In this document: piece after piece, positions 34,417-42,768 of the stretch
Layout of the letters: every line of letters starts with the position of its first letter
Numbering within the stretch: position 1 is the first letter of the stretch
Assembly: GCF_004345265.1 (NCBI RefSeq)
Contig: NZ_SLUM01000018.1
Coordinates: forward strand, 1 to 64,000
Source of the DNA: Allofournierella massiliensis
GTDB lineage: Bacteria; Bacillota; Clostridia; Oscillospirales; Ruminococcaceae
Length of the DNA stretch: 64,000 nucleotides
Direction: 5' to 3'
The notes under the pieces: model-generated
What the model saw: the letters and a program-made list of their open reading frames with translations, nothing else
What the model was told of the DNA's origin: nothing
The model's database searches: none
Translations under genes and position numbers: made by a program

Positions 34417-35113
34417 ATGGAAATACCAGGTGAGCGGGGCTCAGCTGGCGGTGCTGGCGGCCCGGCTTTCGCCCATTCTGCGGCCGGACGGTCATCACCG
34501 GCCCGGCGGCTACGCCATCCGCAGCCTGTATTTTGACGATTTTTCCAACAGCTGCCTGTGGGAGAACGAGGCTGGCGTGGACGACCGGCGCAAATACCGG
34601 CTGCGCATCTACAACGGCGATGCAAGCCTCATCAAGCTGGAGATCAAGGAAAAGCTGCACGGCATGACCCACAAGACCGCCTGCACCATCACGCCGGAGC
34701 AGTGCCGGGCCATTATCCGGGGCACGCCCCCGCCGCTGGGCAAGGACAGCCCGCCTCCCATGAATCTTCTGGCGGCGGCCATGCGCACCCGGGGTCTTGC
34801 GCCCAAGGTGATCGTGGAATACGAGCGCACCGCCTACATAAGCCGATTGGGCAATGTGCGCATCACCTTTGACCGGAATATCGCGGCCAGCGCGGCGGTG
34901 GGGCTTTTTCTGGAACCCCGGGTGCCCCTCACGCCGGTGCTTCCGGCGGGCCAGCATGTGCTGGAGGTCAAGTACGACGAATTTTTACCGGATCCGGTGG
35001 CTCAGGTGCTGGAACTGGGCCATCTGCGGCGCACCGCGTTCTCCAAATATTATCTCAGCCGGCTGGTTTTGAGCGAGCCGCTGGCGGAAAGGGCAATGCA
35101 ATATGAGTTTTAA
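34400..35113 (+). CDS. VTC-domain protein (polyphosphate polymerase-like)
   Basis: The protein of about 237 residues is a VTC/CYTH-like tunnel-fold domain. Basic and acidic strand motifs are visible: YRNEWKYQV at the start, IRSLYFDD, RRKYRLRIYNG, KLEIKEK, VIVEYERTAY, RITFDRNI and LEVKYDEFLP. In the yeast VTC complex the domain makes polyphosphate from ATP; bacterial homologues are little studied. It overlaps the CotH stop by 17 bases and is followed by DUF4956, so the three are translationally linked. A TTG at 34400 with GGTGG upstream gives the family N-terminus; an ATG at 34358 would lie deeper in CotH. Confidence 0.85.
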   Translation: MDYRNEWKYQVSGAQLAVLAARLSPILRPDGHHRPGGYAIRSLYFDDFSNSCLWENEAGVDDRRKYRLRIYNGDASLIKLEIKEKLHGMTHKTACTITPEQCRAIIRGTPPPLGKDSPPPMNLLAAAMRTRGLAPKVIVEYERTAYISRLGNVRITFDRNIAASAAVGLFLEPRVPLTPVLPAGQHVLEVKYDEFLPDPVAQVLELGHLRRTAFSKYYLSRLVLSEPLAERAMQYEF

Positions 35114-35777
35114 CGACGTGATCAAAAACAGCGTGCTGGAGGGCTTTGCCTCCACCGACATCACCCCCGCTGCGCTGGCGGTGGTGCTGGGCATCACCAC
35201 CCTGCTGGGCGTGTATCTGTATGTGGTGTACCGGCTGGCCAGCCGCAACGCCTTTTACAGCCGGGATTTCAACAAGGCGCTGGCCCTGATGCCGGTGATC
35301 ACCGCCGCCATCGTGCTGGCCATGCAGAGCAGCATCGTGATCAGCCTGGGCATGGTGGGTGCGCTGTCCATCGTGCGTTTCCGCAACGCGGTGAAGGATC
35401 CCATGGATCTGGTGTTCCTGTTCTGGAGCATCAGCATCGGCATCGTGTGCGGCGCCCGGCTGTATTCCATTGCCATCATCGCCAGCCTGGTGGTCACCGT
35501 GCTGGTGTTCCTGCTGGATCTGGTGCCGGCGGGCAAGGCCCCCTTTCTGCTGGTGGTCAATGGCAGCGACCCCGATGTGGAACATGCGCTGGAGCCGGTG
35601 CTGCACCGCTTTGCCAAGAGCTGCCGGGTGAAGAGCCGCAACCTGACCGCACAGGGTGTGGATCTGATTGTGGAGCTGCGCACCAGCAAGGAGGCTCAGC
35701 TGGTGCAGGCCTGCGCCGCGGTGCCCGGTGTGGAGAGCGTGAGCCTGCTGGCCCACGACGGCGAGGCCCGGTTCTGA
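35103..35777 (+). CDS. DUF4956 membrane protein
   Basis: The 224-residue protein has four to five helices in its first 145 residues and a soluble C-terminal domain. MVGALSIVRFRNAVKDPMDL is the family signature. DUF4956 genes are commonly adjacent to VTC and CotH genes in bacteria, as here, and the protein may be the membrane partner or channel for the VTC product. Its ATG overlaps the VTC stop by 11 bases. The function is not known experimentally. Confidence 0.88.
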   Translation: MSFNDVIKNSVLEGFASTDITPAALAVVLGITTLLGVYLYVVYRLASRNAFYSRDFNKALALMPVITAAIVLAMQSSIVISLGMVGALSIVRFRNAVKDPMDLVFLFWSISIGIVCGARLYSIAIIASLVVTVLVFLLDLVPAGKAPFLLVVNGSDPDVEHALEPVLHRFAKSCRVKSRNLTAQGVDLIVELRTSKEAQLVQACAAVPGVESVSLLAHDGEARF

Positions 35778-35830
35778 GCCCTGCGCTTATCGTTTTTTGC
35801 TTTCCAGTGTCCGGTCAATTCAGGCAAACA

Positions 35831-35872
35831 AAAGTCGCCCGGTTTTCCAAACGGAAAACCGGGCGGCTTTTG
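35831..35872. terminator. bidirectional terminator
   Basis: An 18-bp stem with one G-T pair (35831-35848 with 35853-35870) lies between the DUF4956 gene (+) and ackA (-). Confidence 0.9.
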
Positions 35873-35899
35873 TTATTGTGCTTTATCTGGCGGAATGAA

Positions 35900-37099
35900 T
35901 CAGCCGTTCACCAGAGCCAGGGTGTCGCGGGCGATCATCAGCTCTTCGTTGGTGCAGACCATCAGGATCTTCACGCGGCTGTCCTCAGCGGACAGGTCGA
36001 TGATGTCGGCGCCGCGCTGCTTGTTCTTCTCCTCGTCCAGCTTGATGCCGAAGAACTCCATGTTCTCGCAAACCTCTTTGCGCAGGGGAGCGTCGTTCTC
36101 GCCGATGCCGCCGGTGAAGACCACGCAGTCCAGACCGCCCATGGCAGCGGTGTAAGCGCCGATGTACTTCTTGATCTGGTAGTTCAGCATCTCCTCGGCC
36201 AGGCGGGCGCGCTTGTTGCCGGACTGAGCGGCAGTCTCAACGTCACGCTTGTCGCTGGAAACGCCGGAAATGCCCAGCAGGCCGCTGTTCTTGTTCAGGT
36301 AGTCGGCCATCTCCTGACCATGGATGCCCAGCTTCTGCTCCATGTAGGTCACAACGCTGGGGTCAACGTCGCCGCAGCGGGTGCCCATCAGCACGCCGGC
36401 CAGCGGGGTCAGGCCCATGCTGGTGTCCACGCACTTGCCGCCGTCCACAGCGGTGATGGAGGAGCCGTTGCCCAGGTGGCAGGTGATCATCTTCAGCTCG
36501 CTGGGATCCTTGCCCAGGAACTTGGCGGCAGCCATGCTCACATAGCGGTGGCTGGTGCCATGAGCGCCGTAGCGGCGGATGGAGTACTTTTCGTACATCT
36601 CGTAGGGCACGCCGTAGATGTAAGCCTTGGGAGGCATGGTCTGATGGAAGGTGGTGTCGAATACAACCACGTTGGGGGTCTCGGCGCCGAACACAGCCTT
36701 GGCGCTGCGCAGGCCCTGCACATGAGCCATGTTGTGAACGGGAGCCAGAGGAGCAATCTCCTCGATCTTGTCGATGATGGCGTCGGTCACGATCTCGCTC
36801 TTGGTGAAGAACTCGGCGCCCTGCACAACGCGGTGGCCGATGGCACCGATCTCGCTCTTGTCCTTCACAACGGCGCCCTCGCCGGTGGTCATCATCTCAA
36901 CGACCTTGGAGAAAGCCTCGGTGTGAGTGGGGAAGGGAACCTCTTCGGTCCAGGCGCCGCCGTTGGCCTTATGGGTGATCTTGCTGCCTTCGATGCCAAT
37001 GCGCTCGCACAGGCCCTTGCACAGCACGTTCTCATTGTCCATGTCGATGAGCTGGTACTTCAGAGAAGAAGAACCACAGTTGATAACCAGAATCTTCAT
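35900..37099 (-). CDS. ackA: acetate kinase
   Basis: AckA converts acetyl-phosphate and ADP to acetate and ATP, the main energy-yielding end step of acetate fermentation. The 399 residues show all signatures: VINCGSSSLKYQL, the DTTFHQTMP loop, GTSHRYV, the ITCHLGNGSSI phosphate loop, GTRCGDVDPS and FTGGIGENDA. The ATG at 37099 has AGGAGG 11 bases upstream. More T-ending codons appear here than in many neighbours, which fits high expression. No pta gene is beside it. It is divergent from tmcAL, an enzyme that uses acetate. Confidence 0.98.
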   Translation of the reverse strand: MKILVINCGSSSLKYQLIDMDNENVLCKGLCERIGIEGSKITHKANGGAWTEEVPFPTHTEAFSKVVEMMTTGEGAVVKDKSEIGAIGHRVVQGAEFFTKSEIVTDAIIDKIEEIAPLAPVHNMAHVQGLRSAKAVFGAETPNVVVFDTTFHQTMPPKAYIYGVPYEMYEKYSIRRYGAHGTSHRYVSMAAAKFLGKDPSELKMITCHLGNGSSITAVDGGKCVDTSMGLTPLAGVLMGTRCGDVDPSVVTYMEQKLGIHGQEMADYLNKNSGLLGISGVSSDKRDVETAAQSGNKRARLAEEMLNYQIKKYIGAYTAAMGGLDCVVFTGGIGENDAPLRKEVCENMEFFGIKLDEEKNKQRGADIIDLSAEDSRVKILMVCTNEELMIARDTLALVNG

Positions 37100-37190
37100 G
37101 TGAAAGTTTCCTCCTGCAATCATGTAAAATCAAAAAATCGGCGCAAAAACCCGCGCCCAGGAAAAAGAGAACCTTTGACTGAGCCGGGTT

Positions 37191-37219
37191 TTTACATTTT
37201 GCTGTTTTTATTATATAAT
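37191..37219 (+). promoter_or_regulatory. tmcAL promoter
   Basis: TTTACA (37191-37196), a 17-base spacer and TATAAT (37214-37219). It implies a start of translation at 37287, not at the earlier ATG 37218. Upstream, AAAAACCCG (37145-37153) and CGGGTTTTT (37185-37193) can pair over a 31-base loop, possibly part of the ackA leader on the other strand. Confidence 0.75.
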
Positions 37220-37286
37220 GGAACCAATTCGTTTTCAAGAAGGTAGCCGGTTTTCCGGCAATAAGCCAGAGAAAGGCGGCGAAAAC

Positions 37287-38489
37287 ATGCGTCTGGCGGG
37301 CATTATCACAGAATACGACCCCTTTCATGCCGGTCATGCCTGGCAGCTGCGCCGGGCGCGGGAGCTGGGGGCACAGGTTATTGCGGTGTGCATGAGTGAG
37401 GATCTGACCCAGCGAGGCTCGGCGGCGCTGCTGCCTCCGGCGGTGCGGGCGGCGGCGGCGCTGGACGCGGGTGCCGATCTGGTGATCGGCCTGCCAAACC
37501 CCTGCGCGGTGCAAAGCGCCGAGGGCTTTGCCGCCGCCGGCGTGGCCGCTCTCAGCGCCCTTCCCGGGCTGGACAGTCTGGTGTTCGGGGCGGAAACGCC
37601 GGATACGGATGCTCTGATGGAGACCGCCCGGGTGCTGTGCAGCCCGGAATTTGACCGAACCGTGAAGCAGCTGGCGGGGCAGGGCATGGCCTTTGCCGCG
37701 GCCCGGGCCGCGGCGGCGGGCTCGCTGCACCCCTGTGCGCGGGAGATTCTGGCTCACCCCAACAACAATCTGGGGGTGGAGTACTGCAAGGCCATCCTGC
37801 GGCAGGGCAGCAGCCTTGTGCCGGTGCCGGTGCAGCGCACCGGCGCGCAGCACGGCCAGCAGACTCCCGGCGAGGAGGGCTTTGCCAGCGCCAGCTATCT
37901 GCGGGGGCTGTGGCGCCGGCAGGGCGTGCAGGCCCTTGCCCCCTATGTGCCCGCCGCGGCGCTGGAGCGGTATCAAAAAGCTGCGGCCCAGGGGCAGGAT
38001 CTGGACGGGCGGGCCTTTTCCGTTGCGGTGCTCAGCCGGCTGCGGGCCATGGACCCGGCCCGGCTGGCCGCTGCCCGGGGCGCAGCCGAGGGGCTGGAGC
38101 ACCGGCTGGCGGCGGCGGTGCGCTGTGCGCCGGATCTGGAAAGCCTGTACGCCGCCATGAAAACAAAACGGTATGCCCACGCCCGGCTGCGCCGCTATGC
38201 GCTGTGCGCGGCGCTGGGCTACGGGCCGGATCTTCCCCAGACGCCGCCCTATCTGCATGTGCTGGCGGCAAACCGGGCAGGGCTTTCCCTGCTGAAGGGA
38301 GCAGCGCTCCCGGCGGATACCTCGCTGGCCGCGCTGGAAAAAAAGAGCGAAGCGGCCCGGCAGATGGCCCGGGCCCATGCGGCAGGTGCGGATCTGGCGG
38401 CGCTGTGCCGGCGGATTCCCGGCCCGATGGGGAGTAGCTATACCCAAAAACCCTGCCTGATTACCGGGGGGTCTGGAAATAATTTCTAG
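37287..38489 (+). CDS. tmcAL: tRNA(Met) cytidine acetate ligase
   Basis: TmcAL forms N4-acetylcytidine at the wobble base of elongator tRNA-Met, using acetate and ATP through acetyl-adenylate. The 400-residue protein has the nucleotidyltransferase HIGH-like motif TEYDPFHAGHAWQL at the N-terminus, the SEDLTQRG substrate loop, and HPNNNLGVEYCKAIL, which are diagnostic of the family. The C-terminal half is helical and Ala-rich. The ATG at 37287 follows the ribosome site AAAGGCGG. It is transcribed away from ackA, whose product is the acetate TmcAL uses. Confidence 0.93.
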   Translation: MRLAGIITEYDPFHAGHAWQLRRARELGAQVIAVCMSEDLTQRGSAALLPPAVRAAAALDAGADLVIGLPNPCAVQSAEGFAAAGVAALSALPGLDSLVFGAETPDTDALMETARVLCSPEFDRTVKQLAGQGMAFAAARAAAAGSLHPCAREILAHPNNNLGVEYCKAILRQGSSLVPVPVQRTGAQHGQQTPGEEGFASASYLRGLWRRQGVQALAPYVPAAALERYQKAAAQGQDLDGRAFSVAVLSRLRAMDPARLAAARGAAEGLEHRLAAAVRCAPDLESLYAAMKTKRYAHARLRRYALCAALGYGPDLPQTPPYLHVLAANRAGLSLLKGAALPADTSLAALEKKSEAARQMARAHAAGADLAALCRRIPGPMGSSYTQKPCLITGGSGNNF

Positions 38490-38527
38490 GCAAAACCGAC
38501 AAATCACTGTTCGACTTTTTGTGGAAG

Positions 38528-38556
38528 TTGCATTTCGGAGAAAAAAGTCCTATAAT
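38528..38556 (+). promoter_or_regulatory. promoter of the YoaK-like gene
   Basis: TTGCAT (38528-38533), a 17-base spacer and TATAAT (38551-38556), 39 bases upstream of the GTG. Confidence 0.8.
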
Positions 38557-38595
38557 GGAGCCCGGAATAAACTACGGATCAGGAGGAAATCGACG

Positions 38596-39321
38596 GTGAA
38601 TCAGACGCAGCATACCGAGGTGCAGAGCAGCGAAAATGCCACAGTCCAGAGCAGTGAGGCCATGCGGGTTGGGCTGCTGCTGGCGCTGACAGGCGGCTTT
38701 CTGGACGCATATACCTATCTGGTGCGCGGGCATGTGTTCGCCAATGCCCAGACCGGTAACATCGTGATGATGGGGGTGGACATCGCCCAGGGCAACTGGT
38801 GGGGCGTGGGCCGATACCTGCTGCCGGTGCTGGCATTTGTTGCCGGTGTGCTGCTGGCCGAAACCATTCGCGCCCACGGCAAGGCGCAGGGCAGCGGCGT
38901 GCTGCACTGGCGGCAGTGGGTGCTGTGCATCGAGCTGGTGGTGCTGGCCGCAGTGAGCTTTATGCCGGTAAACGATATCTGGAACACGGTGGCCAACGTG
39001 TGCGTGTCCTTTGTCTGTTCGCTGCAGGTGCAGTCCTTCCGAAAGGTGCATGGCCGGGCTTACGCCACCACCATGTGTACCGGCAACCTGCGCAGCGGCA
39101 CCGAACTGCTGGTGCAGTATCTCCACAGCGGAGACAGGGTTCTGCGCATGCACATGATCAATTATTATGGTGTAATTCTGGCCTTTCTGGTGGGTGCGGC
39201 CATCAGTGCGCTGGCGGTGGGGCCGCTGGGGGCAAAGGCCATCTGGCTGGGCTGTCTTGTGCTGGCGGTGGTGCTTGGCATGCTGTTCAGCAGCGAATGG
39301 GAGACCGTTGGCCCGGTGTAA
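38596..39321 (+). CDS. YoaK-family (DUF1275) membrane protein
   Basis: The 241-residue protein has six hydrophobic helices and the DUF1275 signatures GGFLDAYTYLVRGHVFANAQTGN (first part of helix 1 and loop) and TTMCTGNLRSGTE. DUF1275 proteins are of unknown function; some affect membrane or antimicrobial phenotypes. The first 25 residues are polar and likely cytoplasmic. The GTG at 38596 was chosen because a perfect AGGAGG lies 9 bases upstream and the promoter lies just before it. It is a single-gene unit closed by a bidirectional terminator. Confidence 0.88.
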   Translation: MNQTQHTEVQSSENATVQSSEAMRVGLLLALTGGFLDAYTYLVRGHVFANAQTGNIVMMGVDIAQGNWWGVGRYLLPVLAFVAGVLLAETIRAHGKAQGSGVLHWRQWVLCIELVVLAAVSFMPVNDIWNTVANVCVSFVCSLQVQSFRKVHGRAYATTMCTGNLRSGTELLVQYLHSGDRVLRMHMINYYGVILAFLVGAAISALAVGPLGAKAIWLGCLVLAVVLGMLFSSEWETVGPV

Positions 39322-39333
39322 AGAGAATATAAT

Positions 39334-39371
39334 AAAAAAGTTCCGTGTGCCTGGGCACACGGAACTTTTTT
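39334..39371. terminator. bidirectional terminator
   Basis: A perfect 18-bp stem (39334-39351 with 39354-39371) between the YoaK-like gene (+) and the membrane protein gene (-). Confidence 0.92.
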
Positions 39372-39383
39372 GTTTTGACAAGA

Positions 39384-40085
39384 TTACTGCTCGCCGTTTT
39401 TCCAGTCCACCCGCTTTTTGGGGGCGGCGGATTTTTTCCGGGCAGCCTCTGCACGCAGCTCCTCCAGCTTTTTCTGCTGGCGGGCGGCATCCTCTTCCAG
39501 TTTGCGGGCCCGGCGGGCCTGCTTTTCCTGGGCGGCCTGCTGCAGCTTGCGGGCTTTCTCCGCGGCCTTCTCCTCCGCCGTCTTGCGGGCAGATGCGGCG
39601 CGGGTGGACTTTTGAGCCGGGCGCTCGGCGCTTTCCGGCGCTGCAGCCCAGCCCTGAGGCTCCGGGTCCGCTTTTGCGCTTTCCGGGGCAGCGGTTTGCG
39701 CTTCAGGCTCCGGCTGAGGCGGAATGAACACCGTGGCCTCCGGCCCGTTGACAGGCTCGGGCTCCGGAGCGGGCTCCGGCTCTTCCGGCTTTTGCTCCTC
39801 CGGCTCCGGTTCAGGCGCAGGCTCGTCCGGTTCCGGCTTCGTTTCCGGTTTTGGCTCCGGCTGGGGCAGTGCATCCAGCACCCGCTGTTTGCGCTGCATG
39901 TGGTGGAACCACAGGTTCGAGAAGAACAGGTACCACACAATAGCCAGCAGCAGCACCAGGCAGGCCATGGTGATCCGGTTTACCACCGGGTCAAAAAAAG
40001 TGCCCTGTTGGAACAGCCAGAATGCGGCTCCGATCACGCCTGTAAGCAGCAGGCTGAGCAGCAGCGTACGAATAAATTGTTTCAA
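39384..40085 (-). CDS. unknown membrane protein with Pro/Glu linker and Lys/Ala coiled coil
   Basis: No family is recognised. The protein (233 residues from the TTG at 40085) has two N-terminal membrane helices (residues about 6-25 and 37-56). A Pro-Glu repeat region (about 70-125, many P-E-P-E units) follows, then a charged region rich in Ala, Lys, Glu and Gln that is predicted to be a long helix or coiled coil. It ends in a basic stretch (KKRVDWKNGEQ). The TTG was chosen because GAGGTG lies 6 bases upstream; the GTG inside that site is poorer. It is last in a minus-strand run behind upp and shows the same rigid-linker style as the M20 peptidase tail. Confidence 0.6.
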   Translation of the reverse strand: MKQFIRTLLLSLLLTGVIGAAFWLFQQGTFFDPVVNRITMACLVLLLAIVWYLFFSNLWFHHMQRKQRVLDALPQPEPKPETKPEPDEPAPEPEPEEQKPEEPEPAPEPEPVNGPEATVFIPPQPEPEAQTAAPESAKADPEPQGWAAAPESAERPAQKSTRAASARKTAEEKAAEKARKLQQAAQEKQARRARKLEEDAARQQKKLEELRAEAARKKSAAPKKRVDWKNGEQ

Positions 40086-40126
40086 AGGGCACACCTCGTT
40101 TCCGCTTTGATTCGATGCAGGGAAAA

Positions 40127-40759
40127 TTACTTGGTGCCGAAGATGCGGTCGCCAGCATCGCCCAGGCCGGGGATGATGTAGCCGTTCTCGTTCAGCTTCT
40201 CATCCAGAGCGGCCACATAGATATCCACGTCGGGATGAGCGGCATGCAGGCGCTCCAGACCTTCGGGAGCGGCGATGATGGCCAGGAACTTGATGCTCTT
40301 GGCGCCGCGCTTCTTGATCTGGGCAATGGCGTCCACGGCGCTGCCGCCGGTGGCCAGCATGGGATCCAGCACCATTACGTCACGCTCGGCAATGTCGCTG
40401 GGCAGCTTGCAGTAGTATTCCACAGGCTCCAGAGTTTCCTCGTTGCGGTACAGGCCGATGTGACCAACCTTGGCAGCGGGCAGCAGGGTCAGCATGCCGT
40501 CCACCATGCCCAGGCCGGCGCGCAGGATGGGCACCAGAGCCAGCTTGCGGCCGCTCAGCACGCGGGTCTTGGCGATGGCCACGGGGGTCTCGATCTCCAC
40601 CTCTTCGGTGGGCAGGTCACGGGTGGCCTCGTAGCACAGCAGCATGGCCAGCTCGCTTACCAGCTCCTTGAACTCCTTGGTGCCGGTGTTCCGGTCACGC
40701 AGGTGGCTCACCTTGTGCTGTACCAGGGGATGATCCAGGATCATGGGATTCTTACTCAT
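40127..40759 (-). CDS. upp: uracil phosphoribosyltransferase
   Basis: Upp salvages uracil to UMP with PRPP. The 210-residue protein has the family length and motifs: [13 protein letters not shown], the PRPP loop [14 protein letters not shown], and the C-terminal uracil-binding [17 protein letters not shown] precedes the ATG at 40759. It follows rpiB by 63 bases on the same strand. RpiB feeds ribose-5-phosphate, from which PRPP is made, so the linkage makes metabolic sense. Confidence 0.98.
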   Translation of the reverse strand: MSKNPMILDHPLVQHKVSHLRDRNTGTKEFKELVSELAMLLCYEATRDLPTEEVEIETPVAIAKTRVLSGRKLALVPILRAGLGMVDGMLTLLPAAKVGHIGLYRNEETLEPVEYYCKLPSDIAERDVMVLDPMLATGGSAVDAIAQIKKRGAKSIKFLAIIAAPEGLERLHAAHPDVDIYVAALDEKLNENGYIIPGLGDAGDRIFGTK

Positions 40760-40822
40760 TGTTAACCGCTCCTTATTTATTGTGATTGATAAATTGCCGA
40801 TGGTTGAAGCTGCAAAAACAGC

Positions 40823-41269
40823 TCAGGTGTTTTCCAGAGCCATCATCTTGTCGATCCGGCGCTGGTGCCGCCCACCCTCGAAGGGGGTGTTCAGGAACAG
40901 ATCCACCAGATAGATGCCCAGACCAGGGCCCACCACGCGGCCGCCCATGCACAGGGCGTTGGCGTCGTTGTGGCGGCGGGTGTATTCCGCGCTGAAGGCG
41001 TCGCTGCAGCAGCAGGCGCGGATGCCGTGGATCTTGTTGGCACTCATGCTGATGCCCACGCCGGTGCCGCAGAACAGCAGCGCCTTGTCGCATTCGCCGG
41101 CAACCACCGCACGGCAGGCGGCCTCGGCCATATCCGGGTAATCGCAGGCTTCGCCGGTGTAGCTGCCGAAATCCTTGTAGGCAACACCGATCTCATCCAG
41201 ATGCTTACGGATGGCTTCCTTCAGTTCGTAGCCGCCATGGTCGGCGGCAAGGGCAACGGGTTTGGTCAT
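40823..41269 (-). CDS. rpiB: ribose-5-phosphate isomerase B
   Basis: RpiB interconverts ribose 5-phosphate and ribulose 5-phosphate. The 148 residues carry LAADHGGYELK (Asp and His of the phosphate site), FGSYTGEACDYP, the catalytic FCGTGVGISMSANK and the RRHNDANAL motif. Its ATG overlaps the tsaB stop (ATGA), so it is translationally coupled to tsaB. The LacA/RpiB family also includes sugar isomerases for allose or galactose phosphates, but the sequence fits RpiB. Confidence 0.95.
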   Translation of the reverse strand: MTKPVALAADHGGYELKEAIRKHLDEIGVAYKDFGSYTGEACDYPDMAEAACRAVVAGECDKALLFCGTGVGISMSANKIHGIRACCCSDAFSAEYTRRHNDANALCMGGRVVGPGLGIYLVDLFLNTPFEGGRHQRRIDKMMALENT

Positions 41270-41970
41270 GGCATCGATTCTCCTTTGATGCGGGCCTGGC
41301 GCTCCCGTTCCGCCTGGCTCAGCCGCAGATAGCTGGGCAGAAGCCGGGCAGGGGGTACGCAAAGACCCTTTTGATTCATTTCCAGTGCCGCGAGGCAGAC
41401 CGCGCTGGCCCGGGGCCGCTGCAAGGCGGGCGGGCAGGGCAGAACCCCCGGCAAAGAGCCGTACCTATTATAGCACAGGGCGGCCCCGTCACCAACAAAA
41501 AACACCGGCTTTTTGCAATTTTGCAAAAATTCGTCCATATCCTCCAGCCCGGCGGCGGCGTCCGGCACAAGGCGGGCGTGGCCGGGGGCCAGATCGAAGG
41601 CTGCCCAGTACACCTGGCCGCGGCGGGCGTCCAGCGCGCTGATCACAGTACCCTCGCCCACAAAGCTGTAAGCCAGCGCCTCCAGCGTGGAGACCGGCGC
41701 ACAGGGCGCTCCGGTGCAGAAGGCCAGCCCCTTCACTGCCGCGAGGCCGATGCGCAGCCCGGTGAAGCTGCCCGGCCCGGCGCACACGCCCCAGAGCTCC
41801 ACGTCCGCGGGGGTCAGGCCGGTGGCCTTGAATGCCGCGTCCACCAGCGGCATCAGGGTTTCGCTGTGGGTCAGGCCCGCGTCCTGATAGCACTCATACA
41901 GCAGCTGGCCGTCCCGCATCAGGGCCACACTCACGGTGCGGCCGGCGGTGTCCATTCCGAAAACGGTCAC
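41266..41970 (-). CDS. tsaB: tRNA threonylcarbamoyladenosine biosynthesis protein TsaB
   Basis: TsaB is the ASKHA-fold scaffold that pairs with TsaD in making t6A37 of tRNA. The protein of 234 residues begins GMDTAGRTVSVAL, has HSETLMPLVDA and the diagnostic GPGSFTGLRIGLAAVKGLA block, and a divergent C-terminal half. The GTG at 41970 overlaps the tsaE stop by 4 bases (GTGA), and rpiB overlaps its own stop, giving a tightly coupled tsaE-tsaB-rpiB unit. The rimI gene, often beside tsaB, is instead next to tsaD. Confidence 0.92.
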   Translation of the reverse strand: MTVFGMDTAGRTVSVALMRDGQLLYECYQDAGLTHSETLMPLVDAAFKATGLTPADVELWGVCAGPGSFTGLRIGLAAVKGLAFCTGAPCAPVSTLEALAYSFVGEGTVISALDARRGQVYWAAFDLAPGHARLVPDAAAGLEDMDEFLQNCKKPVFFVGDGAALCYNRYGSLPGVLPCPPALQRPRASAVCLAALEMNQKGLCVPPARLLPSYLRLSQAERERQARIKGESMP

Positions 41971-42392
41971 AGGCTCACCCCCTCGATGGAAATGCGCCGG
42001 CTCTCCGGCCCGGTGACCTGAATGTCCACGGTGACCGGATGCTCCAGCGCCAGCAGAGCGGCGAAGTTCTCGCTCCACTCGGCGGCCACCACCGCGCCCT
42101 GATCCAGATAGTCGTAGAAGCCGGCGGCGTTCAGGTCCTCCTCGGTGGAGATGCGGTACAGGTCAAAATGGGCCAGCGGCCGGGGGCCCCGGTAATAATT
42201 CACGATGGCGAAGGTGGGGCTGCTCACCGGATCGGTGCAGCCAAGGCCTTTGGCAAGCCCCTCGGTGAAGGCGGTCTTGCCCGCGCCCAGCCCGCCGGTG
42301 AAGCACACCAGACTGCCGGGGGCAAGGCGGCCGGCCAGCCGCTCGCCCAGAGCCACGGTCTCGGCGCGGCTGGCGGTGTTGAAGATGGCCAT
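41967..42392 (-). CDS. tsaE: tRNA threonylcarbamoyladenosine biosynthesis ATPase TsaE
   Basis: TsaE is the small ATPase that drives turnover of the TsaB-TsaD complex. The 141-residue protein has the Walker A motif GGLGAGKTAF, SSPTFAIVNYY, HFDLYRI and the Walker B-like region VVAAEWSEN. The ATG at 42392 has AGGAG 10 bases upstream. The open frame runs much further upstream, through the repeat element at 42516-42687, but that part has no ribosome site and does not belong to the protein. It is the first gene of the tsaE-tsaB-rpiB run. Confidence 0.94.
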   Translation of the reverse strand: MAIFNTASRAETVALGERLAGRLAPGSLVCFTGGLGAGKTAFTEGLAKGLGCTDPVSSPTFAIVNYYRGPRPLAHFDLYRISTEEDLNAAGFYDYLDQGAVVAAEWSENFAALLALEHPVTVDIQVTGPESRRISIEGVSL

Positions 42393-42515
42393 GAAACATT
42401 TGCTCCTTAACGATGGGATTCCGGCCGGGGCAGGCAAAGAAGCCCGCCGGCCGTGAAATAAAACGGGATGCAGCCTCGTTTTCATAAAAGAAACACGAAA
42501 AACATGCATACTTAC

Positions 42516-42687
42516 GGCAGCACTGCATAATTTCAGGTGGTGGAGCACGCCGGAAAATTTTTTGCGATACGAACCAAAAAGCACAGCCAATCCTTGGTGG
42601 ATTGGCGAGCATTTTTGGAAAGTATCACGGGAAATTTTGGCGGGATACGCCGCCTGAGGTGCTAGCCGTAAATTGTGCAATGCTGCA
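42516..42687 (+). repeat. 172-bp inverted-repeat element, copy B
   Basis: It aligns end to end with copy C at 46331 in the same orientation. The left end is GGCAGCACTGCATAATTTC; the right end is AATTGTGCAATGCTGC. It sits between the divergent tsaE and rodA genes. The rest of this 440-base gap holds a short stretch without signals (42393-42515), then a direct repeat and the rodA promoter. Confidence 0.85.
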
Positions 42688-42710
42688 TTGTAATAAGTAT
42701 ACTCAATCAA

Positions 42711-42751
42711 CCCCTAAAGTTCAACACAATCAGCCCCCAAAGTTCAACACA
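42711..42751 (+). repeat. tandem 18-bp direct repeat upstream of rodA
   Basis: CCCCTAAAGTTCAACACA (42711-42728) recurs as the same 18-mer with one change (42734-42751). The period is 23 bases, about two helical turns. It ends 17 bases before the rodA -35, a position suited to a regulator. Confidence 0.7.
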
Positions 42752-42768
42752 AAGCCGTGGGGAAATGA

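Noticed and set aside
42711-42751. CRISPR-like repeat unit
   Set aside because: Only two copies with a 5-base gap and no cas genes; it fits a regulatory direct repeat.
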